A program made the position numbers and the translations under genes. The notes under the pieces were generated by a model. The model ran no database searches. It had not been told where the DNA came from and was given only the letters and a program-made list of their open reading frames with translations. Source: Scatacola_A faecigallinarum (GTDB lineage Bacteria; Pseudomonadota; Alphaproteobacteria; RF32; CAG-239). From it: DNA of 64,000 bases. The stretch is taken from contig DVOM01000011.1 of NCBI GenBank assembly GCA_018713605.1, positions 22,666 through 86,665 of the forward strand, given 5' to 3'. Positions 26,362 through 35,859 of the stretch are shown one piece after another. Positions within the stretch are counted from its first letter, which is position 1. Each line of letters starts with the position of its first letter.

Positions 26362-26416
26362 AAAAGAGAAATTTTCAGCCGCATATTTGTATGCTTCAAA
26401 AATTTCTCTTTTTTTC
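26361..26416 (+). terminator. Long-stem terminator after the SIMPL gene
   Basis: AAAAAGAGAAATTTT and AAAAATTTCTCTTTTTTT form a long AT-rich stem around a ~20-nt loop. It sits between convergent genes and may serve both strands. Confidence 0.7.
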
Positions 26417-26494
26417 TTATTGGTTGTCTTGTCCTTCGAAGTTTTTAAACCGCTTACCGGAATTTGAAAAGTAAAAAGTTTCCGGGCATTTGCC

Positions 26495-27298
26495 TTATTT
26501 GACGTTTATGAAATTGCTTTGTTCAATGTCTTTGAAGTATTTGACCGTGTCGGCTTTCAGCTCTTTGGTTGCTTCGTCGTCGCAAACGATGACGGCATGC
26601 TGGTGCATTTGCAGAATGCTGATGGTCCACATGTGGTTGATGCTGCCTTCAATGGCATGGTGCAGTGCTCTGGCCTTGTTGGCACCGGTTGCCAGAATCA
26701 TTACTTCGTCCGCGTCGCAGATGGTGCCGACGCCGACGGTAAGCGCCGTGCGGGGAACCTGATTGACGTCATTGTCAAAAAAACGCGAATTGGCCTGCAC
26801 TGTTTCGGTGGTAAGGGTTTTGACGCGGGTGCGCGAGCTTAGCGACGAGCCGGGTTCGTTGAAAGCGATATGGCCGTCGGAACCGACGCCGCCGAGAAAC
26901 AGCCGGATACCGCCGCAGGCTTTGATTTTTTCTTCGTAACGGCGGCATTCGCCGGCGTAGTCCTTGGTCATGCCGTCGAGCATGTTGATATTTTCTTTTT
27001 TGATGTTGATGTGCTTGAAGAAATTTTCCCACATGAAGTAGTGATAGCTCTGCGGATGTTTTTCATCAAGTCCGATGTATTCGTCCATATTAAAGGTAAT
27101 GACGTTTTCAAAGGAAAGTTTGCCGGCCTGATACAGTTTTATCAGCTCGCGATAGGTGCCGAGAGGCGTGGAACCGGTTGGCAGCCCCAAGACGAACGGG
27201 CGTTCGGCTGTCGGACGAAAACCGTTGATTTTGTAAGCGATGTAGTTGGCTGCCCAAACGGAGCATTTGTCATAGTCGGGTCTGATTATAACGCGCAT
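26495..27298 (-). CDS. nagB: Glucosamine-6-phosphate deaminase
   Basis: 267 residues, the usual length. PTGSTPLGTYREL binds phosphate, NMDEYIGL carries the catalytic Asp, and GGVGSDGHIAFNEPGSS holds the active-site Asp/His/Glu cluster. Converts glucosamine-6-phosphate to fructose-6-phosphate and ammonia. It overlaps the nagA stop by 13 bp, so the two genes form one catabolic operon for N-acetylglucosamine-6-phosphate. No transporter or NagC-type repressor is adjacent. Confidence 0.95.
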   Translation of the reverse strand: MRVIIRPDYDKCSVWAANYIAYKINGFRPTAERPFVLGLPTGSTPLGTYRELIKLYQAGKLSFENVITFNMDEYIGLDEKHPQSYHYFMWENFFKHINIKKENINMLDGMTKDYAGECRRYEEKIKACGGIRLFLGGVGSDGHIAFNEPGSSLSSRTRVKTLTTETVQANSRFFDNDVNQVPRTALTVGVGTICDADEVMILATGANKARALHHAIEGSINHMWTISILQMHQHAVIVCDDEATKELKADTVKYFKDIEQSNFINVK

Positions 27299-28470
27299 AA
27301 CTTTTTTCCTTCCTTAAAAAATTCGCCTTTGACGATAGTATAGACCGGGGTTAAATTTTGGTCAAGAACGACCAGGTCGGCATCATAGCCGGGGGCTATC
27401 AGTCCGAGGTGTTCCTGCCGCATGATGTTGGCTGGGTTGGTGGAGGCCATTTGTACCGCCTGATCCAGACTGATGCCGAAAGAGACCAGATTGCGGACGC
27501 CGTCGCTCATGGTCAAAGCCGAACCGGCAATGACGTCGTCGGATTTGCGATAAAAGCACTTGTCCAAGTAAACTTCTTCGCCGTTGGCCATCAGCGGATG
27601 TTCGGTCTGTTTGGTCGGTTTCAGGGAATCGGTAACCAGAACCAGTTTGTCAATCGGTTTGCAGCGAAGCAGAAACTTAATCAGGTTGGGGTTGATGTGA
27701 ATGCCGTCGGCAATAATTTCACAGGACATTTCCGGATGAATGAAAACAGCGCCGACCGCATTCGGGTCGCGGTGGTGCATACGGCTCATGGCATTGAAAA
27801 GGTGGGTAACATGCAGAATACGAACCTGCATGCCTTCAACCATCTGTTCGTAAGTGGCATTGGTGTGTCCCGCCTGCAGGACGATGCCTTTGCCGATGCA
27901 GTAGAGGGAAAGTTCGCGCATGCCTTTGAGTTCCGGCGCTACCGTCATGTTGATGATTTTTCCTTCCGCGGCGTCCCAGAGTTCCTGCATGAGCTTCAGA
28001 TCGACCGGGCTGAGCGAATCCGGCGTCTGTACGCCGAGACGTTCCGGCGAGATGAACGGTCCCTCCAGATGAATGCCGAGAATTTTGGCGCCTTTTTCTT
28101 TGCCCATGGCCGCGGTAATGGATTTGATGTCTTTTATCATTTTGTCGCGCGGGGCGGAATAGAGAGTCGGAATAAATGAGGTAACGCCGTATTTGGTAAG
28201 GGATTCCGACATTTTGAGAATAGAATCGGGAGACTGGTCGTCGGTGCCGTGCCCTTCTATGCCGTGAATGTGCGTGTCAATGAAGCCGGGCGCGATGCAG
28301 GCGCCCTGCAGGTCGATGAATTTGACGTCGTCTTTAAATTTTTTGGAGGCAAAGCGCGCCTCGTTGAAAACATCGATGATTTTGTAGTTTTTGATGAGGA
28401 CCGCGCAATTCTTCATAACCGAATAGCCGGTAAGAACAGTGGCGTTGTGCAGGCAGATTTCCGAACTCAT
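27286..28470 (-). CDS. nagA: N-acetylglucosamine-6-phosphate deacetylase
   Basis: 394 residues from the ATG at 28470 (28476 is an alternative). Amidohydrolase fold: APGFIDTHIHG metal site, HLEGPFISPE, AGHTNATYEQM, HLFNAMSRMHHRDPN, and LVTDSLKPT with the catalytic Asp. Removes the acetyl group to give glucosamine-6-phosphate for NagB. With NagB it allows use of amino sugars from host mucin, chitin or recycled cell wall. Confidence 0.94.
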   Translation of the reverse strand: MSSEICLHNATVLTGYSVMKNCAVLIKNYKIIDVFNEARFASKKFKDDVKFIDLQGACIAPGFIDTHIHGIEGHGTDDQSPDSILKMSESLTKYGVTSFIPTLYSAPRDKMIKDIKSITAAMGKEKGAKILGIHLEGPFISPERLGVQTPDSLSPVDLKLMQELWDAAEGKIINMTVAPELKGMRELSLYCIGKGIVLQAGHTNATYEQMVEGMQVRILHVTHLFNAMSRMHHRDPNAVGAVFIHPEMSCEIIADGIHINPNLIKFLLRCKPIDKLVLVTDSLKPTKQTEHPLMANGEEVYLDKCFYRKSDDVIAGSALTMSDGVRNLVSFGISLDQAVQMASTNPANIMRQEHLGLIAPGYDADLVVLDQNLTPVYTIVKGEFFKEGKKLCAL

Positions 28471-28579
28471 GAACATACCTAAATTCTGGTTGACTTAATA
28501 AGGACATATTACGCGGCAAAGGTAAATATTCGGCAAACAAAATATGTTTATGGCAAAAAATGATAACTCTCAACGGAGG

Positions 28580-28607
28580 TTGACTAATTTTCCGACAAAT
28601 TTATAAT
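28580..28607 (+). promoter_or_regulatory. Promoter of the DUF616 gene
   Basis: TTGACT (28580-28585), 16-nt spacer, TATAAT (28602-28607), about 35 bp upstream of the start at 28644. Confidence 0.7.
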
Positions 28608-28643
28608 TCTGATTATTGTTGTTATGATTTAGGACTGCTTGTC

Positions 28644-29351
28644 ATGCGTTTTTGGGAAAGATTTTTGAAACCGAAAAAAGTCAGGAGCGTTGTTTATACC
28701 TGTTTAACCGGGGGATATGATTCTCTTAAGGAACACAGGTATGTTGACGATGACTGGGATTATGTCTGTTTTACCGATAATAAAGAACTTTTGGCTCAGA
28801 AAAAATGCGGTATTTGGGAAATCCGTCCGTTGGCTTATGTTGGGGCTGACAGTACCCGAAGCAGCCGTTATCATAAAATAAATCCGCATAAATTGTTTCC
28901 TGATTATGAGCAGAGCATCTGGTGTGACGGTAATGTCTGCATTTGCAGTCCTTATCTGTTTCGACAGATACGACGGCGAAAAAAGAGTTTGCTGGTGCCG
29001 GTACATTTTGTAAGAAACTGCATTTATGAAGAATTTGCGGAAGTGGAAAAGCTGGGATATGAGACGGCAGACGTTTTACGAAAACAGCGTGAGTTTATTG
29101 AACAGTCCGGTTTTCCCGAGCATTTTGGTTTGGCAGAAACAAATGTTCTGTATCGACGGCATAACGAGCCGGAAATTATCAAATTGATGGAAGACTGGTG
29201 GTATTTTGTTGCCAATTACAGCAAGCGTGATCAGTTGAGCTTCAGCTATGTGCTTTGGAAGAAAGGATATAAAATCAAAGATTTTTTCATTAAGAATGCA
29301 CGTCGTCCGTCAAAGGATTTTGCCTTGTTTCCACATGATATCCAGCGTTAG
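28644..29351 (+). CDS. DUF616 glycosyltransferase-like protein
   Basis: 235 residues, soluble. Signature motifs of the DUF616/TOD1 glycosyltransferase-like family: VVYTCLTGGYDSL, YVCFTDN, SRYHKINPHKLFPDYEQSIW followed by CDGNV, the last a DxD-like sugar-nucleotide site. Probably transfers a sugar in surface glycan synthesis. An acyltransferase gene follows. GC content is a little lower than the average of the neighbours. Confidence 0.75.
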   Translation: MRFWERFLKPKKVRSVVYTCLTGGYDSLKEHRYVDDDWDYVCFTDNKELLAQKKCGIWEIRPLAYVGADSTRSSRYHKINPHKLFPDYEQSIWCDGNVCICSPYLFRQIRRRKKSLLVPVHFVRNCIYEEFAEVEKLGYETADVLRKQREFIEQSGFPEHFGLAETNVLYRRHNEPEIIKLMEDWWYFVANYSKRDQLSFSYVLWKKGYKIKDFFIKNARRPSKDFALFPHDIQR

Positions 29352-29433
29352 TTAGGTTATCGGCGGCAATCAGTTAATGGTAATTTTTGTTTTATATTCG
29401 GTTTAAACATCGGGAATTAACGGAGTAAAATTT

Positions 29434-29901
29434 ATGGCAACGCATTTTTGGATTAAGCTGATACCGGTTAAGTCCTTTCGCAAAATGCTCAAACAGAAAC
29501 AGAGAGAAAAGGAGTTTCGGGAACGTTTTAGAGCTAAAGTGGCATTTAGCTGTGATATCGGTAATTTTGATGCTCTGCAGGCTAATGGCTGTATATTTCC
29601 GCATCCGGTCGGAATTGTAATTTCACGTTATGTAAAGGTCGGAAGAGGCTGTGTCTTTTATCAAAATGTTACCGTCGGCGTGCGAAGATATCCATGCGAC
29701 GGCAAAACTGAGCCTGAAGAATATCCGCAAATCGGCAACAATGTTATTGTTTATTCTGGGGCGGTAATTGTCGGTCCGGTTAAAATCGGGGATAATGCCG
29801 TTATCGGCGCTAATGCCGTTGTTACGCAGGATGTTCCTGCCGGAGCGATTGCTGTTGGAATTCCGGCAAAAATCATTAGACAATCTGAAATCAGCGGTTA
29901 G
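29434..29901 (+). CDS. Hexapeptide-repeat acetyltransferase (serine O-acetyltransferase-like)
   Basis: 155 residues. After a basic N-terminal helix, hexapeptide turns build a left-handed beta-helix (VKVGRGCVFYQNVTVGVR, IGNNVIVYSGAVIVGPVKIG, DNAVIGANAVVTQDVPAG). The end GIPAKII is typical of CysE/NodL-type acetyltransferases. It is shorter than true CysE, lacking the N-terminal helical domain, which points to a sugar-modifying acetyltransferase next to the DUF616 gene. Confidence 0.8.
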   Translation: MATHFWIKLIPVKSFRKMLKQKQREKEFRERFRAKVAFSCDIGNFDALQANGCIFPHPVGIVISRYVKVGRGCVFYQNVTVGVRRYPCDGKTEPEEYPQIGNNVIVYSGAVIVGPVKIGDNAVIGANAVVTQDVPAGAIAVGIPAKIIRQSEISG

Positions 29902-29936
29902 AATAATCTTTAAATTTAACCTTTGGGGGTAAACGT

Positions 29937-30878
29937 ATGAATTTAAAGAAAATCTGGCGGCAGATGATGGCGCCGAAAATTTTTAACCGCGGTTATCTGC
30001 CGGAAGCCGGCGGGCATCAGGTTTATTTTGTCGAGATGGGAAATCCGCGCGGAATTCCGGTGCTGGTGTTTCACGGAGGGCCGGGCGGCGGCATGAATCT
30101 GCGTTATGCGCAGCCGTTTGACCGGCGAAAGTACCGGGTTATTTTGTTTGACCAGCGCGGTTGCGGCAGGTCGCTGCCTCTGGGCGAGATGAAAAACAAC
30201 AATACCGGGGCGCTGCTGGAGGACGCGGCGCGGTTGCTCAGGTATTTGGGCATTGAAGACAAGGTTATTGTCCGGGGCGCTTCCTGGGGGGCGACGCTGG
30301 CCTTGCTGTTTGCGGAAAAATATCCGGAAAAAGTCAGCAAGCTTTTGATTTCGCAAATTTATCTGGCTGATGAAATCGGGCAGAAGTGGAATCTGGAAAC
30401 CAGCAGGCTGTTTTATCCCGACATTTGGGAGAGAATCGAACAGGAGGCTGAAACCGGCGAGCCGGTTTTGGATTATTATGCCGATCTGATTAATTCCGAC
30501 GACGTGATGAAGCAGATTAGGGCGGCGAATCTGGCCGGCAGTTACGAACGCTGTCTGGGGTCGGTCAATCCGCGGCTGGGGTACAAGGAACTGACGCCCG
30601 AAAATCTGGCGGAAATCCGCATTTCGCTGAATTATCTGCACGAGCGCTATTTTATGGCGGAAAACCAGATTTTGAAAAACGTCGATAAACTTGCCGATAT
30701 TCCGACACTGATGGTGCATAACCGCCTGGATATGGTCTGTCCGCTGCTGTCGGCTTATAATCTGCATAAAAAACTGCCGAAATCCAAACTGGTTGTCGTA
30801 CCGGGGCGCGGGCATTTCGGGCCGCAGCTTAACGAGGCGGTTTATCGGGAAATAAAAGATTATCTCGGAGATAAGTAA
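29937..30878 (+). CDS. pip: Proline iminopeptidase-type alpha/beta hydrolase
   Basis: 313 residues. HGGPGGGMN oxyanion motif, FDQRGCGRS, and the nucleophile elbow GASWGATLALLFAEKYP are those of S33 prolyl aminopeptidases. The C-terminal Asp/His are in HNRLDMVCP and GRGHFGP. Releases N-terminal proline from peptides in the cytoplasm. The last base of the stop codon is the first of the next ATG. Confidence 0.85.
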   Translation: MNLKKIWRQMMAPKIFNRGYLPEAGGHQVYFVEMGNPRGIPVLVFHGGPGGGMNLRYAQPFDRRKYRVILFDQRGCGRSLPLGEMKNNNTGALLEDAARLLRYLGIEDKVIVRGASWGATLALLFAEKYPEKVSKLLISQIYLADEIGQKWNLETSRLFYPDIWERIEQEAETGEPVLDYYADLINSDDVMKQIRAANLAGSYERCLGSVNPRLGYKELTPENLAEIRISLNYLHERYFMAENQILKNVDKLADIPTLMVHNRLDMVCPLLSAYNLHKKLPKSKLVVVPGRGHFGPQLNEAVYREIKDYLGDK

Positions 30879-31216
30879 TGGATGGCAAGCGGCTGATTTT
30901 GCCTGATAATCCGACTTTGCGCGATTTTCAGGACTATGTGGCGGAGATGAAGAAAATCCGCGGATTTAACGTGACGGACAAGTTTTATGAATGCTGCCTG
31001 TTGGCTGAGGAAACCGGCGAGCTGGTTGCGGCGGTGCGCAAAAATGCCAAAGGCGGTTCGGTCGGCAGCGGTTCAAAAATCGGCTGCGTGAAAGAGGAAC
31101 TGGCCGACGTGTTCATTTATGTTCTGAGCCTGGCCAATATGCACGGCCTTGATTTGGAGGAGGCTTTCCGGGAAAAGGAAGAGATAAACAAACGGCGGGA
31201 GTGGAAACGCCTCTAG
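30878..31216 (+). CDS. MazG-like nucleotide pyrophosphohydrolase
   Basis: 112 residues. The all-alpha MazG fold signature is present: LLAEETGELVAAVRK and KEELADVFIYVLSLAN supply the Glu/Asp magnesium ligands, and DFQDYV opens the fold. It likely hydrolyses non-canonical or excess NTPs to NMP and pyrophosphate. Coupled to the peptidase gene by a one-base overlap (TAATG). Confidence 0.85.
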   Translation: MDGKRLILPDNPTLRDFQDYVAEMKKIRGFNVTDKFYECCLLAEETGELVAAVRKNAKGGSVGSGSKIGCVKEELADVFIYVLSLANMHGLDLEEAFREKEEINKRREWKRL

Positions 31217-31346
31217 GCGGAAAGGTGCTGCCGGCGGGCTGTTTTTATTAATACTTTGTTGTTCACATGACGAAATCAGCGTGATTGACAAACCTGTTGT
31301 TTATATCTACCCTTTGGAACAAAAGTCAATTTATGGAATTTTTTGA

Positions 31347-32675
31347 ATGCGACGCCTGATTATAAGTATTGTGCTGACGCTGTTGCTGACGGTTTGGGCA
31401 CATCGTTTGTATCTGACCGAAGCCGGTTTTGACGGCAAGCTCTTTATCATCATCATCACGCTTGCCTACATGGTTTGTTATAAGCTGGTCCAATATCTGG
31501 CCCGGTTTAAGATTGTTGAAAACAATTCGCGGATTGACATTGTCTTCGCGGTTTGCGTGATTGCCTTTATGTTTGTGCCGGTTCTGCATATTAACCGCGA
31601 CGAGATTTCGGTGCAGGAAAACCGGACGCTGGCCAAGTATGTTCCTTTGATTGACGACGACAGCGGCGCGATTAACTACAATTTCGGCAAGGATTTTGAA
31701 AGCTGGTTTAACGACCGTTTTTTCGGGCGTAAGCAATTTATTAAAACCAGCAAGAAAATTGATATGTACATTAATAACGAAATCAAGAATTTCGACGCCA
31801 TGGCGGGCAAAGAAAACTGGCTGTTTACCAAACGCTGGAATTCCGAGGACATGTTCCGCAACAAATATCTTTTTGACGATGAAGATCTGTCAAAGCTGAA
31901 ACATCGTCTGGAAAGCCTGCAGATGTGGCTGTCCAAGCGGGATATCAAGCTGTATCTGATGTTGGTGCCGGACAAGGAACGGGTTTACGGCGAATATTAC
32001 CCCGACGGATATACGAAGGTCAACGAACAGGCCAAAATCGAACAGGTTTACGAGTTTGTCAGAAAATATACGGACATTCCGGTCGTTTATCCGATTAAGG
32101 CATTGGAAAAAGCCAAAAAGGATCATGTTCTGTTTTACAAAACCGGTACGCACTGGAACCATCGCGGCGCCTATGTCGCCTATCTGGAAATGATGAAAAT
32201 GCTGAAGAAAGATTATCCGGAACTGCGGGTTTTGAAAGAAAGCGACTTCAACATTGCGCCGCAGTTCAGCGCCGATGAAGATGTCGCCAACGCGCTGGGG
32301 CTTGACGCCAAAAGCACTTTCCCGAAAGAAGACATGACCTATGACGTGTTTGAGCTTAAAAAACCGACGACGACCGTGGTGCATGAGTTTGTCAACAAGA
32401 AGTTGAAAATCGAAACTTTTGATTATGTCAGCAGCAATCCGGCCAATAAACTGAAAGCGATTTTCTATGCCGACAGCCAGTTTTTGCGCATGAGCTGGTA
32501 TGTGGCGGAGAGCTTTAAGAAAATGCAGCACATTTATGTCGGTTACGGCCGCGATTTCGACATTCCCTATATGGCGGAAGACATTGAGGCCTTTGCTCCG
32601 GATATTCTGGTGGTTGAAACCGGGGAACGTTTCCTCAACCGTCTGATGAAACTTGAAATGCCCGAGCAGCAATAA
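31347..32675 (+). CDS. AlgJ/AlgX-like O-acetyltransferase (SGNH fold), copy 1
   Basis: 442 residues with two N-terminal membrane helices, then an extracytoplasmic domain. NRTLAKY and FGKDFESWFNDRFFGRK resemble the AlgJ/AlgX opening; YKTGTHWNHRGAYVAY corresponds to the Asp-His active-site motif (usually TDTHW, here TGTHW) and YADSQF to the Ser nucleophile block. Such proteins pass acetyl groups from an MBOAT partner to exopolysaccharide. The MBOAT gene follows after 11 bp. The missing Asp in the THW motif is worth note. Confidence 0.82.
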   Translation: MRRLIISIVLTLLLTVWAHRLYLTEAGFDGKLFIIIITLAYMVCYKLVQYLARFKIVENNSRIDIVFAVCVIAFMFVPVLHINRDEISVQENRTLAKYVPLIDDDSGAINYNFGKDFESWFNDRFFGRKQFIKTSKKIDMYINNEIKNFDAMAGKENWLFTKRWNSEDMFRNKYLFDDEDLSKLKHRLESLQMWLSKRDIKLYLMLVPDKERVYGEYYPDGYTKVNEQAKIEQVYEFVRKYTDIPVVYPIKALEKAKKDHVLFYKTGTHWNHRGAYVAYLEMMKMLKKDYPELRVLKESDFNIAPQFSADEDVANALGLDAKSTFPKEDMTYDVFELKKPTTTVVHEFVNKKLKIETFDYVSSNPANKLKAIFYADSQFLRMSWYVAESFKKMQHIYVGYGRDFDIPYMAEDIEAFAPDILVVETGERFLNRLMKLEMPEQQ

Positions 32676-32686
32676 GGAAAAAAACA

Positions 32687-34096
32687 ATGCTTTTTAGTTC
32701 TATGACGTTTGTTTTTGTGTTTATGCCTTTGGTTATGAGCATTTACCTGCTTTCTAAAAAGGAAATCCGCAATTATGTTCTGCTGGCGGCCAGCATCATT
32801 TTTTACGCCTGGGGCGAGCCTCGTTATCTGGCAATTATGATTATGACGATTTTCGTTACCTATGCCGGAGCCAGGCTGATTGACCGTTATGTGGAAACGG
32901 CCGGAAGAAAATGGGCGCTGGCACTGACGGTTTTGGTCGATTTGGGTTTTCTGATTTATTTCAAGTATTTTAACTTTATTGTCGATAACGTTAATGCCGC
33001 GTTGCAGCTTAACCTTGATTTTATTGACGTGGTTATGCCGATAGGCATTTCGTTTTATACCTTTCAGGCCATTTCGTATCTGATAGACGTTTACCGCCGC
33101 GAGGTCGAGGCGCAGAAAGACGTTAACAAGCTGGCTTTGTATATCGTATTGTTTCCGCAGTTGGTGGCGGGACCGATTGTCAAGTATCACGACGTCTGCG
33201 AACAGATTGACGAGCGTACGGTTACCTTTGCCGACGTTGTTATCGGTCTGAAGCGTTTTATCATCGGTCTGTCCAAAAAGGTTCTGATCGCCAATACGCT
33301 GGCCGTCGTGGTTGACCGTATTTTTGCCCAGCAGCCGGAAACGCTTGGTTTCGGTTATGCCTGGCTGGGAATTGTCGCTTATGCCGTTCAGTTGTATTTT
33401 GACTTTTCCGGTTACTCGGACATGGCTATCGGTCTGGGGCGGATGTTTGGTTTCCGTTTTCTGGAAAACTTTAATTATCCCTATATTTCCAAGTCTATTT
33501 CCGAATTTTGGCAGAGATGGCATATTTCACTGGCAACCTGGTTTAAGCAGTATCTGTATATTCCGCTCGGCGGCAATCGGGTCAGTCCGGTGCGAACCTA
33601 TGTCAATCTGTTTGTCGTTTTTCTGGTTACGGGCATTTGGCACGGTGCCAGCTGGACATTCGTGATGTGGGGCGTATGGAACGGCGTTTTCATCTGTTGG
33701 GAAAAATATATGGGGTGGCATAAGGACAAACCCGGTGAAACAAGGCTGGCCGGCGCAGCCAAACATGTTTATGCCATGCTGGCCTTTTTGCTCGGTTTGG
33801 TTATTTTCCGTTCGGACAACATGGCTTATGCCTGGGGGTATCTGAAACAGATGTTCCTGATTGACCTGCCGGCGACGCTGCCTGAAGCTGACTTCGGTAT
33901 CAATAACAAATTTATTCTGATGCTGGTTGTCGGTTTGGTTTGTTCTGTGCCGCTGTTTAAGAATATGATATATGTGAAATATGAACACAAGGTTTTGCGC
34001 AGTATCGTCAATATCTGGATTTCCCTGTTGTTTTACTGGTCGACGATTTCTCTGGCTTCGTCGACGTATAATCCGTTTATTTATTTCCGTTTCTGA
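32687..34096 (+). CDS. AlgI-like MBOAT O-acyltransferase, copy 1
   Basis: 469 residues, about ten membrane helices. Hallmarks of AlgI/DltB-type MBOAT enzymes: FFYAWGEP-like start (IIFYAWGEPRYL), PIGISFYTFQAISYLIDVYR, FPQLVAGPI, FSGYSDMAIGLGRMFGF, and WHGASWTFVMWG with the catalytic His. Moves acetyl groups across the inner membrane for polysaccharide O-acetylation with its AlgJ-like partner. Confidence 0.92.
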   Translation: MLFSSMTFVFVFMPLVMSIYLLSKKEIRNYVLLAASIIFYAWGEPRYLAIMIMTIFVTYAGARLIDRYVETAGRKWALALTVLVDLGFLIYFKYFNFIVDNVNAALQLNLDFIDVVMPIGISFYTFQAISYLIDVYRREVEAQKDVNKLALYIVLFPQLVAGPIVKYHDVCEQIDERTVTFADVVIGLKRFIIGLSKKVLIANTLAVVVDRIFAQQPETLGFGYAWLGIVAYAVQLYFDFSGYSDMAIGLGRMFGFRFLENFNYPYISKSISEFWQRWHISLATWFKQYLYIPLGGNRVSPVRTYVNLFVVFLVTGIWHGASWTFVMWGVWNGVFICWEKYMGWHKDKPGETRLAGAAKHVYAMLAFLLGLVIFRSDNMAYAWGYLKQMFLIDLPATLPEADFGINNKFILMLVVGLVCSVPLFKNMIYVKYEHKVLRSIVNIWISLLFYWSTISLASSTYNPFIYFRF

Positions 34097-34130
34097 AAAC
34101 CTTGTATAATGGACGTCTGGTATAGAAACA
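34096..34130 (+). repeat. Post-stop repeat, copy D
   Basis: AAAACCTTGTATAATGGACG then TCTGGTATAG directly after the MBOAT stop; first 17 bases identical to copy A. Confidence 0.6.
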
Positions 34131-34144
34131 TCGGTGCGTGATTT

Positions 34145-35050
34145 TTAATCTTTTGCCGTATCTTTTTCCGGGGTAAAGTCCATGGCGGCGGAATTGATGC
34201 AGAAACGGTCGCCGGTTTCGGTCGGTCCGTCTTCAAATACGTGTCCGAGGTGCGAACCGCAGCGGGCACAGGTTACCTCAATGCGTTCCATGCCATGGCT
34301 GAAGTCCGGGGTAAATTTTACGTGGCCGGGGATGGCTTTGTCAAAGCTTGGCCAGCCGCAGCCGGAATCGAATTTGTCCTGAGACATGAAAATCGGGTTG
34401 CCGCAGGCGGCGCAGCTGTAGGTTCCGTCTTCGTCAAAGCGGTAGTATCTGCCTGTGAACGGTCGTTCGGTGCCTTTGCGGCGCAGAACGTCATACTGAA
34501 GCGGCGTCAGTTTCCTTTTCCATTCCTGTTCATTGTCCGTCTCTTCTTCCTCTTCTTCTTCCATACGCATATCGTTTGAGCCGCAGGTTTTCAGCCCTTG
34601 TTTTTTCAAGTAGTCCTGATGATAGTCTTTGGCCGGGTAGAAAGTTTTGGCCGGAACGATTTCGGTAACGATTGGTGCCGGAAATTTTCCGGAACGGTTG
34701 AGTTCCAGTATTTTGGCAACGGCGGCCTCTTTTTGTCCGGCATTAAGGTAAAATACGGCGGATCGGTATTGATGTCCGATGTCGGGACCCTGACGGTCCC
34801 GGGTGGTCGGATTGTGGATGCTGAAAAAAACGTCGAGCAACTCGTCATAACTTATCTGTTTCGGGTCATAAGCGATTTCGACGGCTTCGGCATGTCCGGT
34901 ATTGCCCCGGCATACTTGTTCGTAAGACAGATTTACCGCAGAACCGCCGGTATAACCGACTCTGGTTGACCAGACGCCGGGAACGGCATCGAAGGCTGCC
35001 TGGACACCCCAAAAACAGCCGGCGGCAAAAATCGCATGAGCCAGAGTCAT
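34145..35050 (-). CDS. msrAB: Fused methionine sulfoxide reductase MsrA-MsrB
   Basis: 301 residues. The MsrA half (1-155) has GCFWGVQAAF with catalytic Cys, GHAEAVEI and YRSAVFY. A linker of seven consecutive Glu in a charged stretch (~168-180) joins the MsrB half, which has CAACG and CARCG zinc pairs, GCGWPSFDKA and RFCINSAA with catalytic Cys. Together they reduce both epimers of methionine sulfoxide in damaged proteins. No signal peptide, so cytoplasmic. The start is preceded by AAAGGAG. Confidence 0.95.
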   Translation of the reverse strand: MTLAHAIFAAGCFWGVQAAFDAVPGVWSTRVGYTGGSAVNLSYEQVCRGNTGHAEAVEIAYDPKQISYDELLDVFFSIHNPTTRDRQGPDIGHQYRSAVFYLNAGQKEAAVAKILELNRSGKFPAPIVTEIVPAKTFYPAKDYHQDYLKKQGLKTCGSNDMRMEEEEEEETDNEQEWKRKLTPLQYDVLRRKGTERPFTGRYYRFDEDGTYSCAACGNPIFMSQDKFDSGCGWPSFDKAIPGHVKFTPDFSHGMERIEVTCARCGSHLGHVFEDGPTETGDRFCINSAAMDFTPEKDTAKD

Positions 35051-35128
35051 TTTATTCTCCTTTGCAGTTGGTTGATTACAGAGAAATATAAGCGCGATTT
35101 CGGATAATTAAACAAGCCGGACGCAAAA

Positions 35129-35725
35129 TCAGCCGCGGATTTCTTCCCAGGCTTCCGACAGCCACGGATGCATGACCTGCAGCGAATCTTTGTTGAGCAT
35201 AAGGTTTTCAAAGTAGCATTTGACGGCGTTGTCCAGCGAAACCTCGGCCGCTTTGCGAACGAGAGGCATGTAGGCGGGGGTGCCTTTGCCCTCGCGGCTG
35301 AGTTTGTCGGCCAGAAAAAGCAGCTTGTCCAGCGGCGTGGCGCCTCGGCGAAGCGTGGTGTGGCAGTTGACGGCGTTCAGAACTTCCTTGTCGACCACGT
35401 TGAAGGTTTCGACGGCGACGATGCGCGAAATCCGCTGATGAAGAAGTGACGGAATTTCCCTTTCTGCGGGAAAAATTTCCAAATCAAGCGCTTCGGCGAT
35501 AGAAAGGTAATTTTCAACAGGAATGAGGGTGCTGATGTCGTGGAGAAGTGCGGCGTTTTTGGCCTGTTCATAGTCGATGACGTATTTTCTGGCCAGAATC
35601 AGGGCATTGTCTCTGACTTTGAGCGTATGAGCCAGAACATCAAGTTTGTTGTTGGCCGTAAAGTTGCGAATGATGTTTTCTTCAAGGGAATAAAAATCGG
35701 TACAGGTAATCGTGTTTTCAGTCAT
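35129..35725 (-). CDS. HD-domain hydrolase (YqeK-like)
   Basis: 198 residues from the ATG at 35725, with GGAGGAGAG upstream. HTLKVRDNALILA gives the first His, AALLHDIST the HD pair, and AVNCHTTLRRGATPLDKLLFLADKL the last metal ligands, as in the YqeK family that splits diadenosine tetraphosphate in some bacteria. Usually encoded next to nadD and rsfS; here it stands alone. Confidence 0.78.
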   Translation of the reverse strand: MTENTITCTDFYSLEENIIRNFTANNKLDVLAHTLKVRDNALILARKYVIDYEQAKNAALLHDISTLIPVENYLSIAEALDLEIFPAEREIPSLLHQRISRIVAVETFNVVDKEVLNAVNCHTTLRRGATPLDKLLFLADKLSREGKGTPAYMPLVRKAAEVSLDNAVKCYFENLMLNKDSLQVMHPWLSEAWEEIRG

Positions 35726-35859
35726 TCTGCGCTCTCCTCCATACGAAGCTGACAATTCAGGCAGTTCAACCAAATATAATATATAATTGATTTTGTTGCA
35801 AAAATCCAGAATTTTTTTGCAACGTCCGGCGGGCGGCGAAATTTTGGTCAAGGTAGTTG

